Origin: Flavobacterium sp. N2038
GTDB lineage: Bacteria > Bacteroidota > Bacteroidia > Flavobacteriales > Flavobacteriaceae
DNA length: 64,000 nt
NCBI RefSeq assembly: GCF_025947185.1
Contig: NZ_CP110001.1
Coordinates: 4,402,001 to 4,466,000, forward strand
Direction: 5' to 3'
The notes below the pieces were generated by a model that did not search any database, was not told the DNA's origin, and saw only the letters and a program-made list of their open reading frames with translations. Below, in pieces: positions 36,767 to 45,250 of this stretch. Every line of letters starts with the position of its first letter. Position 1 is the stretch's first letter. A program made the position numbers and the translations under genes.

Positions 36767-37627
36767 TTACTTTATATTTCGAAATTCAGTCGGCGACATT
36801 CCGGTTTGTTTTTTGAAGAATCGGGAGAAATAAGAGTAATCTTCATAGCCCACTTTAAAAGCAACTTCGTTTACTGCTAATTGTTTATCCGTAAGCATTC
36901 TTTTTATTTCGAGAATAACGCGGTCTGTGATTACTTCTGTTGCTGTTTTTTGAAGGATTTCATTGCAGATTCTGTTCAAATGCTTCAAAGTAATATTTAA
37001 CTTTTCGGCATAAAATGACGGCAGTTTTTCGGTTCTGAAATATGCTTCCAAAAGAGATTCAAATGTATTGATTTTGATATTGTACGAATGCGCTTGATGC
37101 GAATAGGTTTCACTATATTTTCTAGCCACTTCAATATGAATGCAGTCCAAAAGATTCAACAGTTTGTCTAATTGATACTTATTGCTTTGATTATTCTCCT
37201 GAATGAGCAGATCGAAATACGGCAGAATTTTCGGGATTTCTTTTTCTTCAAAAACCATTTCCGGTCTGTTATAAATTGAATGATAAAAATTATAATCATT
37301 AATCTTTTTCTGTCCGAAATACAAATTATACAATTCCTGAGAAAAGATAATTACAAAACCTTCAACATCCTCAGATAAATTCCAGTGATGCATTTGCCCG
37401 GGTTGTAAAACAAAAAGACTTCCTCTCTTAATTCCGAATTGATCAAAATCCACTTCATGTAATCCTGAACCTTTTGTAAAAAACACCATTAAGTACGAAT
37501 CATGCCGATGTGGTTCTTCGACAAAACTGTGGTTTTTTAAATGTTCTTTAAACGTATTTACATAAAAATCGCGATGAATATCATTGCAACTGAAATTCTG
37601 CACACTGTAAACAGGATACTTCTTCAT
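36767..37627 (-). CDS. AraC-family transcriptional regulator
   Basis: A 286-residue regulator. The N-terminal cupin-like domain has VEEPHRHDSYLMVFFTKGSGLHEVDFDQ and LFVLQPGQMHHW. The C-terminal AraC HTH pair is at about 185-285, with FYAEKLNITLKHLNRICNEI and NEVAFKVGYEDYSYFSRFFKKQTGMSPTEFR. I chose the ATG at 37627 (MKKYPVYSVQNF); the longer frame adds 20 atypical residues through promoter DNA. The ligand is unknown. The neighbouring yceI and DUF983 genes are possible targets. Confidence 0.92.
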   Translation of the reverse strand: MKKYPVYSVQNFSCNDIHRDFYVNTFKEHLKNHSFVEEPHRHDSYLMVFFTKGSGLHEVDFDQFGIKRGSLFVLQPGQMHHWNLSEDVEGFVIIFSQELYNLYFGQKKINDYNFYHSIYNRPEMVFEEKEIPKILPYFDLLIQENNQSNKYQLDKLLNLLDCIHIEVARKYSETYSHQAHSYNIKINTFESLLEAYFRTEKLPSFYAEKLNITLKHLNRICNEILQKTATEVITDRVILEIKRMLTDKQLAVNEVAFKVGYEDYSYFSRFFKKQTGMSPTEFRNIK

Positions 37628-37692
37628 AACAAATGTCTTTATTGTGCTATAATTAGCGAAGATATAAAAAAGGCTTTTATAAAGCACTGAAT

Positions 37693-37700
37693 TACCTTTG
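37693..37700 (+). promoter_or_regulatory. DUF983 gene -7 promoter box
   Basis: TACCTTTG matches TAnnTTTG 23 nt before the start codon. Confidence 0.5.
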
Positions 37701-37722
37701 TATAAATAAAAACAACAAAATC

Positions 37723-38085
37723 ATGTCAAGCGCATTAACTCATATTTTAAGCAACGAATGTCCTGTTTGTCATAAAGGAAAAGTATTTACAGATAAAAAT
37801 ATTTTCTTCAACTTCAGTTTTCCAAAAATGAATGAATACTGCAGTCATTGCAACTATAAATTCCAAAAAGAGCCGGGTTATTTCTTTGGTGCTATGTACG
37901 TAAACTACGGATTAACAGTCGCACAAGGAATTGCAACGTATTGTATTGCTCAGTTTTTCTTCGAAAAAAATTTCGATTTAAGAATTATTCCAATCATTGC
38001 AGTAGTGATTACTTTACTCACTCCCTTTAATCTCCGATTTTCAAGATTAGCATGGATTTACATGTTTAAGGATTATACGAAGTAA
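37723..38085 (+). CDS. DUF983 family membrane protein
   Basis: A 120-residue protein. The N-terminus carries a zinc-ribbon-like CPVCHKGKVF...YCSHCNYKF, followed by EPGYFFGAMYVNYG, and two membrane segments (about 58-80 and 88-108). This is the DUF983 layout, whose function is unknown. It is preceded by its own -7 box, and fabD follows 71 bp later with another. Confidence 0.88.
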   Translation: MSSALTHILSNECPVCHKGKVFTDKNIFFNFSFPKMNEYCSHCNYKFQKEPGYFFGAMYVNYGLTVAQGIATYCIAQFFFEKNFDLRIIPIIAVVITLLTPFNLRFSRLAWIYMFKDYTK

Positions 38086-38093
38086 AAAAGTAC

Positions 38094-38101
38094 TATTTTT
38101 G
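38094..38101 (+). promoter_or_regulatory. fabD -7 promoter box
   Basis: TATTTTTG matches TAnnTTTG 56 nt before the fabD start. Confidence 0.5.
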
Positions 38102-38156
38102 CCTTTCAATTGAAGCTAATTTCAATTCCAAAAAAAATAAAAAACAAATTAGACAA

Positions 38157-39032
38157 ATGAAAGCATACGTATTTCCAGGTCAGGGTGCACAATTCACAGG
38201 AATGGGCAAAGACTTATATGAAAATTCGGCTTTAGCCAAAGAATTATTCGAAAAAGCTAATGAAATATTAGGTTTCAGAATTACAGATATTATGTTTGAA
38301 GGTACTGCCGAGGAACTAAAAGAAACTAAAGTTACTCAACCGGCTGTATTTTTACACTCTGTTATTTTAGCAAAGACTTTAGGTGATGATTTTAAACCGG
38401 AAATGGTTGCAGGACATTCTTTAGGCGAGTTTTCAGCTTTGGTTGCTAACGGAACTTTATCTTTTGAAGACGGTCTTAAGTTAGTTTCTCAGCGTGCTTT
38501 GGCTATGCAAAAGGCTTGCGAAATTACTCCATCTACAATGGCTGCGGTTTTAGGTTTAGCGGATAATATTGTTGAAGAAGTTTGTGCTTCTATCGACGGA
38601 ATTGTGGTTGCTGCAAACTATAACTGCCCGGGACAATTGGTAATTTCCGGAGAAACTACTGCTGTTGAAAAAGCTTGTGAAGCAATGAAAGCTGCCGGAG
38701 CAAAACGTGCTTTAATTTTACCTGTTGGCGGTGCATTTCACTCACCAATGATGGAGCCAGCGAGAGAAGAATTAGCTGCAGCGATTGAAGCAACGACATT
38801 CTCTACTCCTATTTGCCCGGTATATCAAAACGTTACTGCAAATGCAGTTTCTGACGCAAATGAAATTAAAAAGAACTTAATCATTCAATTAACAGCTCCT
38901 GTAAAATGGACTCAGTCTGTACAACAAATGATCGTTGACGGCGCTACTTTGTTTACAGAAGTTGGCCCAGGAAAAGTATTAGCCGGTTTAATTAATAAAA
39001 TTGATAAAGAAGCACTTACTGCGAATGCTTAA
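38157..39032 (+). CDS. fabD: ACP S-malonyltransferase
   Basis: A 291-residue cytosolic enzyme that loads malonyl from CoA onto acyl carrier protein for fatty acid synthesis. VFPGQGAQFTGMGKDL, TQPAVFLHSV and the nucleophile elbow AGHSLGEFSAL (Ser88) are clear. PVGGAFHSPMM holds the catalytic His, and TEVGPGKVLAGL is the usual C-terminal motif. The length is near the family norm. A terminator follows. Confidence 0.97.
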   Translation: MKAYVFPGQGAQFTGMGKDLYENSALAKELFEKANEILGFRITDIMFEGTAEELKETKVTQPAVFLHSVILAKTLGDDFKPEMVAGHSLGEFSALVANGTLSFEDGLKLVSQRALAMQKACEITPSTMAAVLGLADNIVEEVCASIDGIVVAANYNCPGQLVISGETTAVEKACEAMKAAGAKRALILPVGGAFHSPMMEPAREELAAAIEATTFSTPICPVYQNVTANAVSDANEIKKNLIIQLTAPVKWTQSVQQMIVDGATLFTEVGPGKVLAGLINKIDKEALTANA

Positions 39033-39075
39033 TTTTTAAGAGCTCAATATTCAGTTATTAACTGTATAAATAATA

Positions 39076-39116
39076 AATCCTCATAGACTTTAAACAGTTT
39101 ATGAGGATTTTATTTT
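39076..39116 (+). terminator. fabD terminator
   Basis: AAATCCTCATA pairs with TATGAGGATTT, ending at 39110, followed by T-rich sequence. Confidence 0.75.
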
Positions 39117-39160
39117 TATTTTTATTTAAATTTTACTTTGCATAAGTGGTCTTTGCTGTG

Positions 39161-40066
39161 CTACAAAACTTTCTTTTCCTTTTTCTTATAATTGACAATA
39201 AAAACCCCCAGAATAATAAGAGCAGTTGCAATAATAAAATCAATTGTAATGATTTCGTCCAGAAGAAGCCATCCTAAAAAAACAGCAATTATTGTATTTA
39301 TATAAGAAAGAATAGAAACTTGTACTGCTGTAACATGTTTCAAAGCATAATTATAACTAAAGAAAGCAATCACTGAACCAAAAACAGATAAATACAAAGC
39401 AGCAAAAATACTTCTTGAACTCCATAAACTCAGGTCCGGATTTGGCGAGAAAATTGCAGCCAATACTAATTGGATACAAGAAGCCATTGTAAACTGATAA
39501 AACAAATTGAGTATAATATTGTTCGATCTATTTGCATGTGTTTTAGTATAAATCGTCCCGGCAGCCCAAGCCAAAATTGCAAATCCCATAAACATCATTC
39601 CGGTTCTGTAATCGGCATCCAAAAATGACCCCAATCCGTCTTTGAAAATGAAAACTACACCCGAGAATCCAATAATCACCCCTATAAATCCCTTTAAACT
39701 TATCTTCTGCAATCCAAATAAAATACTGCCCAGAAAAATAAGAATTGGAGACAAGGCACTTATTACAGAGGCCAGCCCGCTGGGTAAAGTTTGTTCAGCA
39801 ATTGTTGTAAAACCATTTGCAATAACAATCATCAAAACTGACGGAATAAGCTGTTGCTTTAAATTATTCCAGCCAATCCATTTTAGTTCCTTCTTAAACA
39901 ACAAAATTGTCATCATAATAAGTCCGGCCAATCCCTGGCGAATAGAGGTTACAAACCAGGGCGGAATCGTCTCAACCGCAACTCTTATTCCCAAAAATGT
40001 TGTCCCCCAAATAATTCCAACCGCCGCCAGAGCGAAAATTAATTTATAATCTAAACTTTGTCTCAT
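39161..40066 (-). CDS. EamA/DMT-family transporter
   Basis: A 301-residue integral membrane protein with about ten hydrophobic segments in two EamA repeats, the layout of drug/metabolite exporters (RhaT/YdcZ-like). IIWGTTFLGIRVAVETIPPWFVTSIRQGLAGL starts repeat one; a second repeat begins near FMGFAILAWAAGTIYTK. The substrate cannot be predicted. An ATG at 40066 is preferred over a TTG nine bases upstream. The C-terminus ends in a lysine-rich tail. Confidence 0.88.
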   Translation of the reverse strand: MRQSLDYKLIFALAAVGIIWGTTFLGIRVAVETIPPWFVTSIRQGLAGLIMMTILLFKKELKWIGWNNLKQQLIPSVLMIVIANGFTTIAEQTLPSGLASVISALSPILIFLGSILFGLQKISLKGFIGVIIGFSGVVFIFKDGLGSFLDADYRTGMMFMGFAILAWAAGTIYTKTHANRSNNIILNLFYQFTMASCIQLVLAAIFSPNPDLSLWSSRSIFAALYLSVFGSVIAFFSYNYALKHVTAVQVSILSYINTIIAVFLGWLLLDEIITIDFIIATALIILGVFIVNYKKKEKKVL

Positions 40067-40084
40067 GATAATCAATCATCTAAA

Positions 40085-40120
40085 AAAATCCCAAATTATA
40101 TTGCTATAATTTGGGATTTT
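40085..40120 (-). terminator. Terminator of the degT-galE pair
   Basis: A perfect 16-bp stem, AAAATCCCAAATTATA and its complement, with a 4-nt loop and a minus-strand T-run. It lies 27 bases past the galE stop. Confidence 0.85.
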
Positions 40121-40147
40121 AAAATTTTATAATTCTAATGTAAAGAA

Positions 40148-41164
40148 TTATTTATTCCTTACTTTTTGTTCCCATTTCCAGGCGCTCGCCATAGCTTCGT
40201 CTAAACTTAGCTCCGCTTTCCATCCTAAAACATTATTTGCTTTATCTGTATTTGCATAAGCCTCGGTAATATCACCCTCACGACGCGGCATAATCTTATA
40301 AGGTAATTTTTTATCACTAACTTTTTCGAAGCTATTAATCACTTCAAGTACTGAACTTCCTTTTCCGGTACCTAAATTGAAAGTTTCAACTTTTGATAAA
40401 TTCTTCTTATTTAATAAACGCTGTAGCGCAATAACGTGTGCTTTTGCCAAATCTACCACATGAATATAATCACGCACTGCTGTTCCGTCTGGTGTTGGGT
40501 AATCATTTCCAAATACAGATAATTCCTGACGCAATCCTACTCCGGTTTGCGTAATAAAAGGAACTAAATTCTGAGGAACACCTATTGGTAATTCTCCAAT
40601 TTCTGTAGTTGCATGTGCCCCTACCGGATTAAAATAACGCAATAGAATTGCTCTAATATTAGTTACTTTAGCAGTATCTGTAATAATTTCTTCTCCAATT
40701 TGCTTAGTATTTCCATAAGGAGACATTGCTGCCTGAACCGGAGCATCCTCTGTAATTGGCATTTTTTCAGCCTGACCGTAAACGGTACAGGATGAACTGA
40801 AAATAAAACTTGCTTCTGGTTTTTGCTGTAGTTCCTGTAAAAGATATACCAAACTGCTAATGTTGTTTTCATAATACAACAATGGCTGTTCAACGCTCTC
40901 TCCAACTGCTTTTGAAGCTGCAAAATGAATTACTCCTGTAACATCGTTATGTTTTTTAAAGAAATCCCGAACGGACGATTTTTCTCTTAAATCTAATTTT
41001 TCGAATAAAGGTGTTTTGCCTGTAATCGCTGTAATTCCTTTTAAAACATCTTCTGTAGAATTTGAAAGATTATCGATTATCACCACTTCATAGCCTTCAT
41101 TTTGCAATTCGACTACAGTGTGAGAACCAATAAATCCTAATCCTCCTGTTACTAATACTTTCAT
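40148..41164 (-). CDS. galE: UDP-glucose 4-epimerase
   Basis: A 338-residue short-chain dehydrogenase-type epimerase that interconverts UDP-glucose and UDP-galactose. VLVTGGLGFIGSHTVVELQ is the NAD-binding loop. SSSCTVYGQAE and SPYGNTKQIGEE carry the catalytic Ser/Thr and the YxxxK pair. LRYFNPVGAHATTEIGE, VRDYIHVVDLAKAH and TFNLGTGKGSSVLEVI are typical of GalE. It follows the DegT aminotransferase gene by 42 bp, so the two form a sugar-nucleotide operon for surface polysaccharide. Confidence 0.95.
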   Translation of the reverse strand: MKVLVTGGLGFIGSHTVVELQNEGYEVVIIDNLSNSTEDVLKGITAITGKTPLFEKLDLREKSSVRDFFKKHNDVTGVIHFAASKAVGESVEQPLLYYENNISSLVYLLQELQQKPEASFIFSSSCTVYGQAEKMPITEDAPVQAAMSPYGNTKQIGEEIITDTAKVTNIRAILLRYFNPVGAHATTEIGELPIGVPQNLVPFITQTGVGLRQELSVFGNDYPTPDGTAVRDYIHVVDLAKAHVIALQRLLNKKNLSKVETFNLGTGKGSSVLEVINSFEKVSDKKLPYKIMPRREGDITEAYANTDKANNVLGWKAELSLDEAMASAWKWEQKVRNK

Positions 41165-41206
41165 TTTTTGGTTGTTTTGTGCTGTTGTTTATTTGGTTTA
41201 TTTTTT

Positions 41207-42340
41207 TTACTTATTTAGAAATTCTAAAACTGAATCTGTGATAAACTTAATTTGCTCATCGTCAAGCTCTGTATGCATTGGTAAAGCAATAACTTCCTGA
41301 ACTAATTGATTTGTAACCGGAAACTGTTCTTCTTTATAACGAGTATCAACGTAAGCTTTTTGAGAATGCAACGGAATTGGATAATAAATCGCACATGGAA
41401 TTGCTTTATCTAATAAATGCTGCATTAAAGCATTACGATCTGCATCAATAATTCTTAAAACATATTGATGAAAAACGTGATCGTTTTCGTTTGCATCAAA
41501 ATCTGGTGTAATTATATGCTTGTTACCCGCAAAAGCTGCATTGTATTTCGTTGCTGCTAAACGACGTGCTTTGTTGTATTCATCTAATAAAGGTAGTTTT
41601 GCATTTAAAACTCCTGCCTGAATACTATCTAAACGAGAATTCACCCCTACAACATCGTGGTGGTAGCGCTCGTACATTCCGTGATTTACAATTCCTCTTA
41701 TTATATGAGCCAGTTTATCATCGTTTGTAAAAATTGCACCGCCGTCTCCATAGCAACCTAAGTTTTTAGACGGAAAGAATGAAGTTGCTGCTACGTGTCC
41801 GATTACTCCAACTTTAGTTTTTTCTCCAGATTTTGAGATATAATCAGCTCCAATAGCCTGTGCATTATCTTCAATTACATATAAATTATGTTCTGCTGCA
41901 ATTTCCATAATCGCATCCATATTGGCTGCGCGTCCAAATAGATGTACCGGAACAATTGCTTTTGTTTTTGGTGTAATTGCTTTTTTAATTGCCTCAATAT
42001 CAATATTCATATTTACCATATCAACATCAACCAAAACAGGAGTCAATTGCAACAATGCAATAACCTCAACAGTTGCTGCAAAAGTAAAATCGGCAGTTAT
42101 AACTTCATCTCCAGGTTTTAAATCTAATCCCATCATTGCAATTTGCAAAGCATCTGTACCATTTGCACACGGAATTACATGTTTTGCACCTAAATAATCT
42201 TCCAGATTTTTTTGAAATTGATGAACCAACGGCCCATTGATATAAGTATTTGTGTCTAAAACTTCCTGAATTGAAGCATCAACAGTAGATTTTATTTTTT
42301 CATATTGACTTTTTAAGTCAACCATTTGAATTTTTTTCAT
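41207..42340 (-). CDS. DegT/DnrJ/EryC1/StrS family aminotransferase
   Basis: A 377-residue PLP aminotransferase that would aminate a nucleotide-linked keto-sugar. MVDLKSQYEKIKSTVDASIQEVL is the family N-terminus. CANGTDALQIAMMGLDLKPGDEVIT, VEDNAQAIGADY and SFFPSKNLGCYGDGGAIF (Schiff-base Lys) follow. It is close in layout to WecE/PerA-like sugar aminotransferases; the exact sugar is unknown. I prefer the ATG at 42340 over the TTG two codons earlier. The minus-strand -7 box TATTTTTG is at 42399-42406. Confidence 0.93.
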   Translation of the reverse strand: MKKIQMVDLKSQYEKIKSTVDASIQEVLDTNTYINGPLVHQFQKNLEDYLGAKHVIPCANGTDALQIAMMGLDLKPGDEVITADFTFAATVEVIALLQLTPVLVDVDMVNMNIDIEAIKKAITPKTKAIVPVHLFGRAANMDAIMEIAAEHNLYVIEDNAQAIGADYISKSGEKTKVGVIGHVAATSFFPSKNLGCYGDGGAIFTNDDKLAHIIRGIVNHGMYERYHHDVVGVNSRLDSIQAGVLNAKLPLLDEYNKARRLAATKYNAAFAGNKHIITPDFDANENDHVFHQYVLRIIDADRNALMQHLLDKAIPCAIYYPIPLHSQKAYVDTRYKEEQFPVTNQLVQEVIALPMHTELDDEQIKFITDSVLEFLNK

Positions 42341-42398
42341 TTTCAATTATATTTAAACTAAAGACCTGATTTTAAAACAGAATCTTTAAAACAAGCAA

Positions 42399-42406
42399 CA
42401 AAAATA
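42399..42406 (-). promoter_or_regulatory. -7 promoter box of the aminotransferase-galE operon
   Basis: TATTTTTG on the minus strand matches TAnnTTTG, 58 nt before the ATG. Confidence 0.5.
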
Positions 42407-42474
42407 GTTATTTAATATCGGCAAACCAATGAAAATAATCGAAAGAAATGTAATTTAGCCACAAAAACAAACAG

Positions 42475-43716
42475 ATGCTTTTTCTATATAATTTAGTTAT
42501 TTCTATTGCGGGGTTTTTTCTGAAAATTGTAGCTCTTTTTAGTCCGAAAATTAAACTTTTTGTTGAAGGCAGAAAAAATGTTTTCAACATTCTGGAAGAA
42601 AAAATCAAACCTTCAGATAAGACAATCTGGTTTCACTCAGCATCACTTGGAGAATATGAACAAGGGCTTCCTGTTATAGAAAAGATCAAAGAAAAATACC
42701 CCTCTCATAAAATCATTGTAACCTTTTTTTCCCCTTCCGGATACGAAGTGCGTAAAAATAACACAGTTGCAGACGTTACACTTTATCTACCTTTGGACAA
42801 TAAAGCAAATGCAAAAAAATTCATTAGGCTAGCTCATCCTGAATTAGCATTCTTTATTAAGTACGAATTTTGGCTAAACTATTTAAAGGAATTAGAAACA
42901 AATAAAATCCCTACTTATTTAATTTCAGGAATTTTCAGAGACAATCAAATGTTCTTTAAATGGTATGGCGGTTTCTATCGTAAAGCCCTAAAAGCTTTCT
43001 CCTATTTTTTTGTTCAGAATGAAAAATCAAAAGAAAAAATCGAATCTATCGGATTTCAAAATGTAATTGTATCCGGAGATACTCGTTTTGATCGTGTTAA
43101 CGCGATTTTGGAAAGAGACAATTCACTTGATTTTATTGAAAGTTTCAAAAACAACAAACCCACTATCGTCATAGGCAGCTCGTGGCCAAAAGACGAAGCA
43201 TTATTAACGGAATATATCAATCAGGCTTCAGAAAATGTAAAATTTATTATTGCACCGCATAACATCAAGCAAGATCAGATTTCGAACTTAAAAACACAGC
43301 TCACAAAGTCTACCGTGCTTTTTTCAGAAAAAAGTAACGCCGGCAACCTATCAGATTATAATGTATTCATCATTGACACCGTTGGCTTATTAACCAAAAT
43401 TTACAGTTACGGAACAATCGCTTACGTGGGAGGCGGTTTTGGAAATCCCGGCGTTCATAATATATTAGAACCCGCAACATTTGGGCTTCCTATCGTAATT
43501 GGCCCTAATTATTCACATTTTGCAGAAGCCATTCAATTAGTTAATCTTGGCGGATGCATTACAATCTCTAACAACGCAGAATTAAAAGATAGTCTTGATC
43601 ATTTATTAAATGATCAAAGTTTTCTCAGCGAAAAAAGCAGAATTTGCAAATCCTACATTCAGGATAATACAGGAGCCACAAATATCATACTGAGGATGGT
43701 CTCTGAAGCGATTTAA
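42475..43716 (+). CDS. waaA: 3-deoxy-D-manno-octulosonic acid (Kdo) transferase
   Basis: A 413-residue GT30 enzyme that transfers Kdo from CMP-Kdo to lipid A precursor at the inner membrane. The N-terminal hydrophobic anchor LVISIAGFFLKIVALF is followed by IWFHSASLGEYEQGLPVIEKI, with the conserved catalytic Glu. VTFFSPSGYEVRKN, VIGSSWPKDE, YVGGGFGNPGVHNILEP and GPNYSHF complete the GT-B core. Divergent from the degT-galE operon, which fits an envelope-glycan neighbourhood. Confidence 0.95.
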   Translation: MLFLYNLVISIAGFFLKIVALFSPKIKLFVEGRKNVFNILEEKIKPSDKTIWFHSASLGEYEQGLPVIEKIKEKYPSHKIIVTFFSPSGYEVRKNNTVADVTLYLPLDNKANAKKFIRLAHPELAFFIKYEFWLNYLKELETNKIPTYLISGIFRDNQMFFKWYGGFYRKALKAFSYFFVQNEKSKEKIESIGFQNVIVSGDTRFDRVNAILERDNSLDFIESFKNNKPTIVIGSSWPKDEALLTEYINQASENVKFIIAPHNIKQDQISNLKTQLTKSTVLFSEKSNAGNLSDYNVFIIDTVGLLTKIYSYGTIAYVGGGFGNPGVHNILEPATFGLPIVIGPNYSHFAEAIQLVNLGGCITISNNAELKDSLDHLLNDQSFLSEKSRICKSYIQDNTGATNIILRMVSEAI

Positions 43717-44058
43717 AATTTCAAAAAAAATCATTTTAACAGTCAAACAGTTAAAAAACACTTAAGATTAGAGTATATATTACTTTTGCCATTTACAGAA
43801 TACTCAGCCAAAATCAAAATAAAGCGCAAGCCACAGGATGCAAACGGTTATTTTTTTTGCAGAATATTCAATAACAAACAATTTCTGCAAAAAATACAAC
43901 AATACAAACAACTTTTACTGTTTTGGCATATTATTTGATAACTAAGATAATCGTGAGCGATGAAAATATTTTAAAAAAAAAATAAAAAAATATTTTACAT
44001 ATTAAAAAATTTATATCTTTGCCACGAATTAATAATTAACCTTTTATAATAAAGTAAG
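43717..44058. other. Interval upstream of the heptad lipoprotein
   Basis: No gene. It contains a 12-bp inverted repeat (TTTTTTGCAGAA at 43853-43864 with 43883-43894, 18-nt loop), AT-rich sequence, and the -7 box TATCTTTG at 44014-44021 of the next gene. Confidence 0.6.
44014..44021 (+). promoter_or_regulatory. -7 promoter box of the heptad lipoprotein gene
   Basis: TATCTTTG matches the TAnnTTTG consensus, 37 nt before the ATG in a very AT-rich (A-tract) region that favours strong expression. Confidence 0.6.
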
Positions 44059-44283
44059 ATGAAAAAAGTATTTTTAAGTTTAGCTGTTGTTGCTGTTTTA
44101 ACTGTTGTATCTTGTAAAAAAGCTGACGCTGCAGCTGAAACTGCTGTAGATTCTACTGCTGTTGCTGTTGATTCTGCTGCTGCTGTAGTTGATTCTGCTG
44201 CTACAACTGTTGACTCTGCTGCTGCAAAAGTTGATTCTGCTGCTACTAAAGTAGAAGAAGCTGCTAAAGAAGTAAAAAAATAA
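44059..44283 (+). CDS. Small alanine-rich heptad-repeat lipoprotein
   Basis: A 74-residue lipoprotein. The leader ends in the lipobox TVVSC (Cys19). From residue 30 the mature part is built of exact heptads with Val at positions 30, 37, 44, 51, 58, 65 and 72, most reading VDSAAxx, and ends in Lys-Lys. This predicts an Ala/Val-packed helical coiled coil tethered to a membrane. The overall plan (lipid Cys, short heptad rod, C-terminal Lys) resembles enterobacterial Lpp, but homology is not claimed. The DNA is correspondingly repetitive (GTTGATTCTGCTGCT units). It is monocistronic, with its own -7 box and terminator. Confidence 0.85.
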   Translation: MKKVFLSLAVVAVLTVVSCKKADAAAETAVDSTAVAVDSAAAVVDSAATTVDSAAAKVDSAATKVEEAAKEVKK

Positions 44284-44310
44284 TTAGAACCTAAATTCTA
44301 AAGATTTTAA

Positions 44311-44335
44311 AACCATCCATCGTGATGGTTTTTTT
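44311..44335 (+). terminator. Terminator of the heptad lipoprotein gene
   Basis: AACCATC pairs with GATGGTT, followed by T7, 30 bases past the stop. Confidence 0.85.
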
Positions 44336-44370
44336 ATGTCCAAATTTAAACCCGGACATAATCCATAAAA

Positions 44371-44403
44371 AAAAAGCGTTTACAATTGTAAACGCTTTTT
44401 TTA
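44371..44403. terminator. Bidirectional terminator
   Basis: A perfect 30-nt palindrome (44371-44400; core GCGTTTACAATTGTAAACGC) flanked by A- and T-runs. It probably ends the DUF1508 gene on the minus strand and backs up the lipoprotein terminator. Confidence 0.8.
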
Positions 44404-44418
44404 TACACCTAACCTCAA

Positions 44419-44796
44419 CTAATCTATTTCATCCCCTACCATTTCCTCCTCATCTTCAAAAATCGATTCATTCGACGAGAAATCCAAAACCTCAGACTTA
44501 GCCGCATAAGTAACTATCTCCTTAATTCCCTTTTGCAAAAGCAACTCCGTTGTATACTTTCGACTTGTCGCAAAATGAACCTCTCCCAACATTAATTTAA
44601 AAAAATACTTTCCGCCAGAACCTTTAAACTTCAAAAACTTAGCCTGATCTATATTTGCCTTAAACTTTTCAATATCCTCCTCCCCTTCAAATTTCAATTC
44701 ATAACTCAAACTCGTAAAAATCACTTTCCCTTTCCTGGAAGTGAAAACAAATTTATATTCATCATTAAATCGCCTGCTAATAACGAATGCACCCAT
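44419..44796 (-). CDS. DUF1508/YegP-like protein
   Basis: A 125-residue cytosolic protein. FVISRRFNDEYKFVFTSRKGKVIFTS has the beta pattern of the YegP/DUF1508 repeat, and a second, weaker unit follows around SGGKYFFKLMLGEVHFATSRKY. The C-terminus is strongly acidic (EDEEEMVGDEID). The function of the family is unknown. It lies between a palindromic terminator and the tRNA-Leu gene. Confidence 0.75.
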   Translation of the reverse strand: MGAFVISRRFNDEYKFVFTSRKGKVIFTSLSYELKFEGEEDIEKFKANIDQAKFLKFKGSGGKYFFKLMLGEVHFATSRKYTTELLLQKGIKEIVTYAAKSEVLDFSSNESIFEDEEEMVGDEID

Positions 44797-44886
44797 TTAT
44801 AATTTTAGATTTTAATTTTAGACTTCTTAGATTCTTTAAAACAGATTTGCTTTGCAATTCATTTTAAAACGAGAGTTTACACCATA

Positions 44887-44915
44887 AAAAAAGCCTCTTC
44901 AAAAGAAGAGGCTTT
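44887..44915 (-). terminator. Terminator of the tRNA-Gly/tRNA-Leu unit
   Basis: AAAGCCTCTTC and GAAGAGGCTTT pair perfectly around AAAA, with a minus-strand T-run, three bases past the tRNA-Leu 3' end. Confidence 0.85.
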
Positions 44916-44917
44916 AG

Positions 44918-45003
44918 TACTCAGAGCGGGACTTGAACCCGCACGAACATTGCTGTTCACTGGATTTTAAGTCCAGCGTGTCTACCAATTTCACCATCCG
45001 AGC
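44918..45003 (-). tRNA. tRNA-Leu (anticodon TAA)
   Basis: An 86-nt class II tRNA on the minus strand. The acceptor is GCTCGGA with TCTGAGT, the D-arm TGGTGAAATTGGTAGACA is leucine-like, the anticodon loop CTTAAAA gives TAA, a long variable arm (TGAACAGCAATGTTCG) follows, and GGTTCAAGTCC is the T-arm. It is downstream of tRNA-Gly(GCC) on the same strand with one shared terminator. Confidence 0.95.
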
Positions 45004-45017
45004 ATTATATGGTTTTG

Positions 45018-45090
45018 AGCGAAAAACGGGGCTCGAACCCGCGACCTCGACCTTGGCAAGGTCGCGCTCTACCAACTGAGCTATTTTCGC
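45018..45090 (-). tRNA. tRNA-Gly (anticodon GCC)
   Basis: A 73-nt cloverleaf on the minus strand with acceptor GCGAAAA/TTTTCGC, anticodon loop TTGCCAA (GCC) and T-arm GGTTCGAACCC. It complements the two TCC-reading glycine tRNAs at the left end. The minus-strand -7 box TAAATTTG (45144-45151) lies upstream. It is 14 bp from tRNA-Leu and co-transcribed with it. Confidence 0.95.
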
Positions 45091-45143
45091 ATTTCAGATC
45101 TTTTCAAGAACTACAACACATCACTTGTTCTGTATTGCGAGTG

Positions 45144-45151
45144 CAAATTTA
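45144..45151 (-). promoter_or_regulatory. -7 promoter box of the tRNA-Gly/tRNA-Leu unit
   Basis: TAAATTTG on the minus strand matches TAnnTTTG. Confidence 0.4.
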
Positions 45152-45250
45152 GGACATTTATCCAATTAAACAAGCATTTTTTGAAAAAAAAGTTCAGTTA
45201 TTTTATAACATTCTGATAACCTAAACTTTAAACCTGACTTTTTTTTAGTT

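Noticed and set aside
39642..40049. A 135-codon plus-strand frame opposite the EamA transporter
   Set aside because: Antisense to a gene with clear membrane-segment periodicity; the composition is what hydrophobic antisense reading gives.
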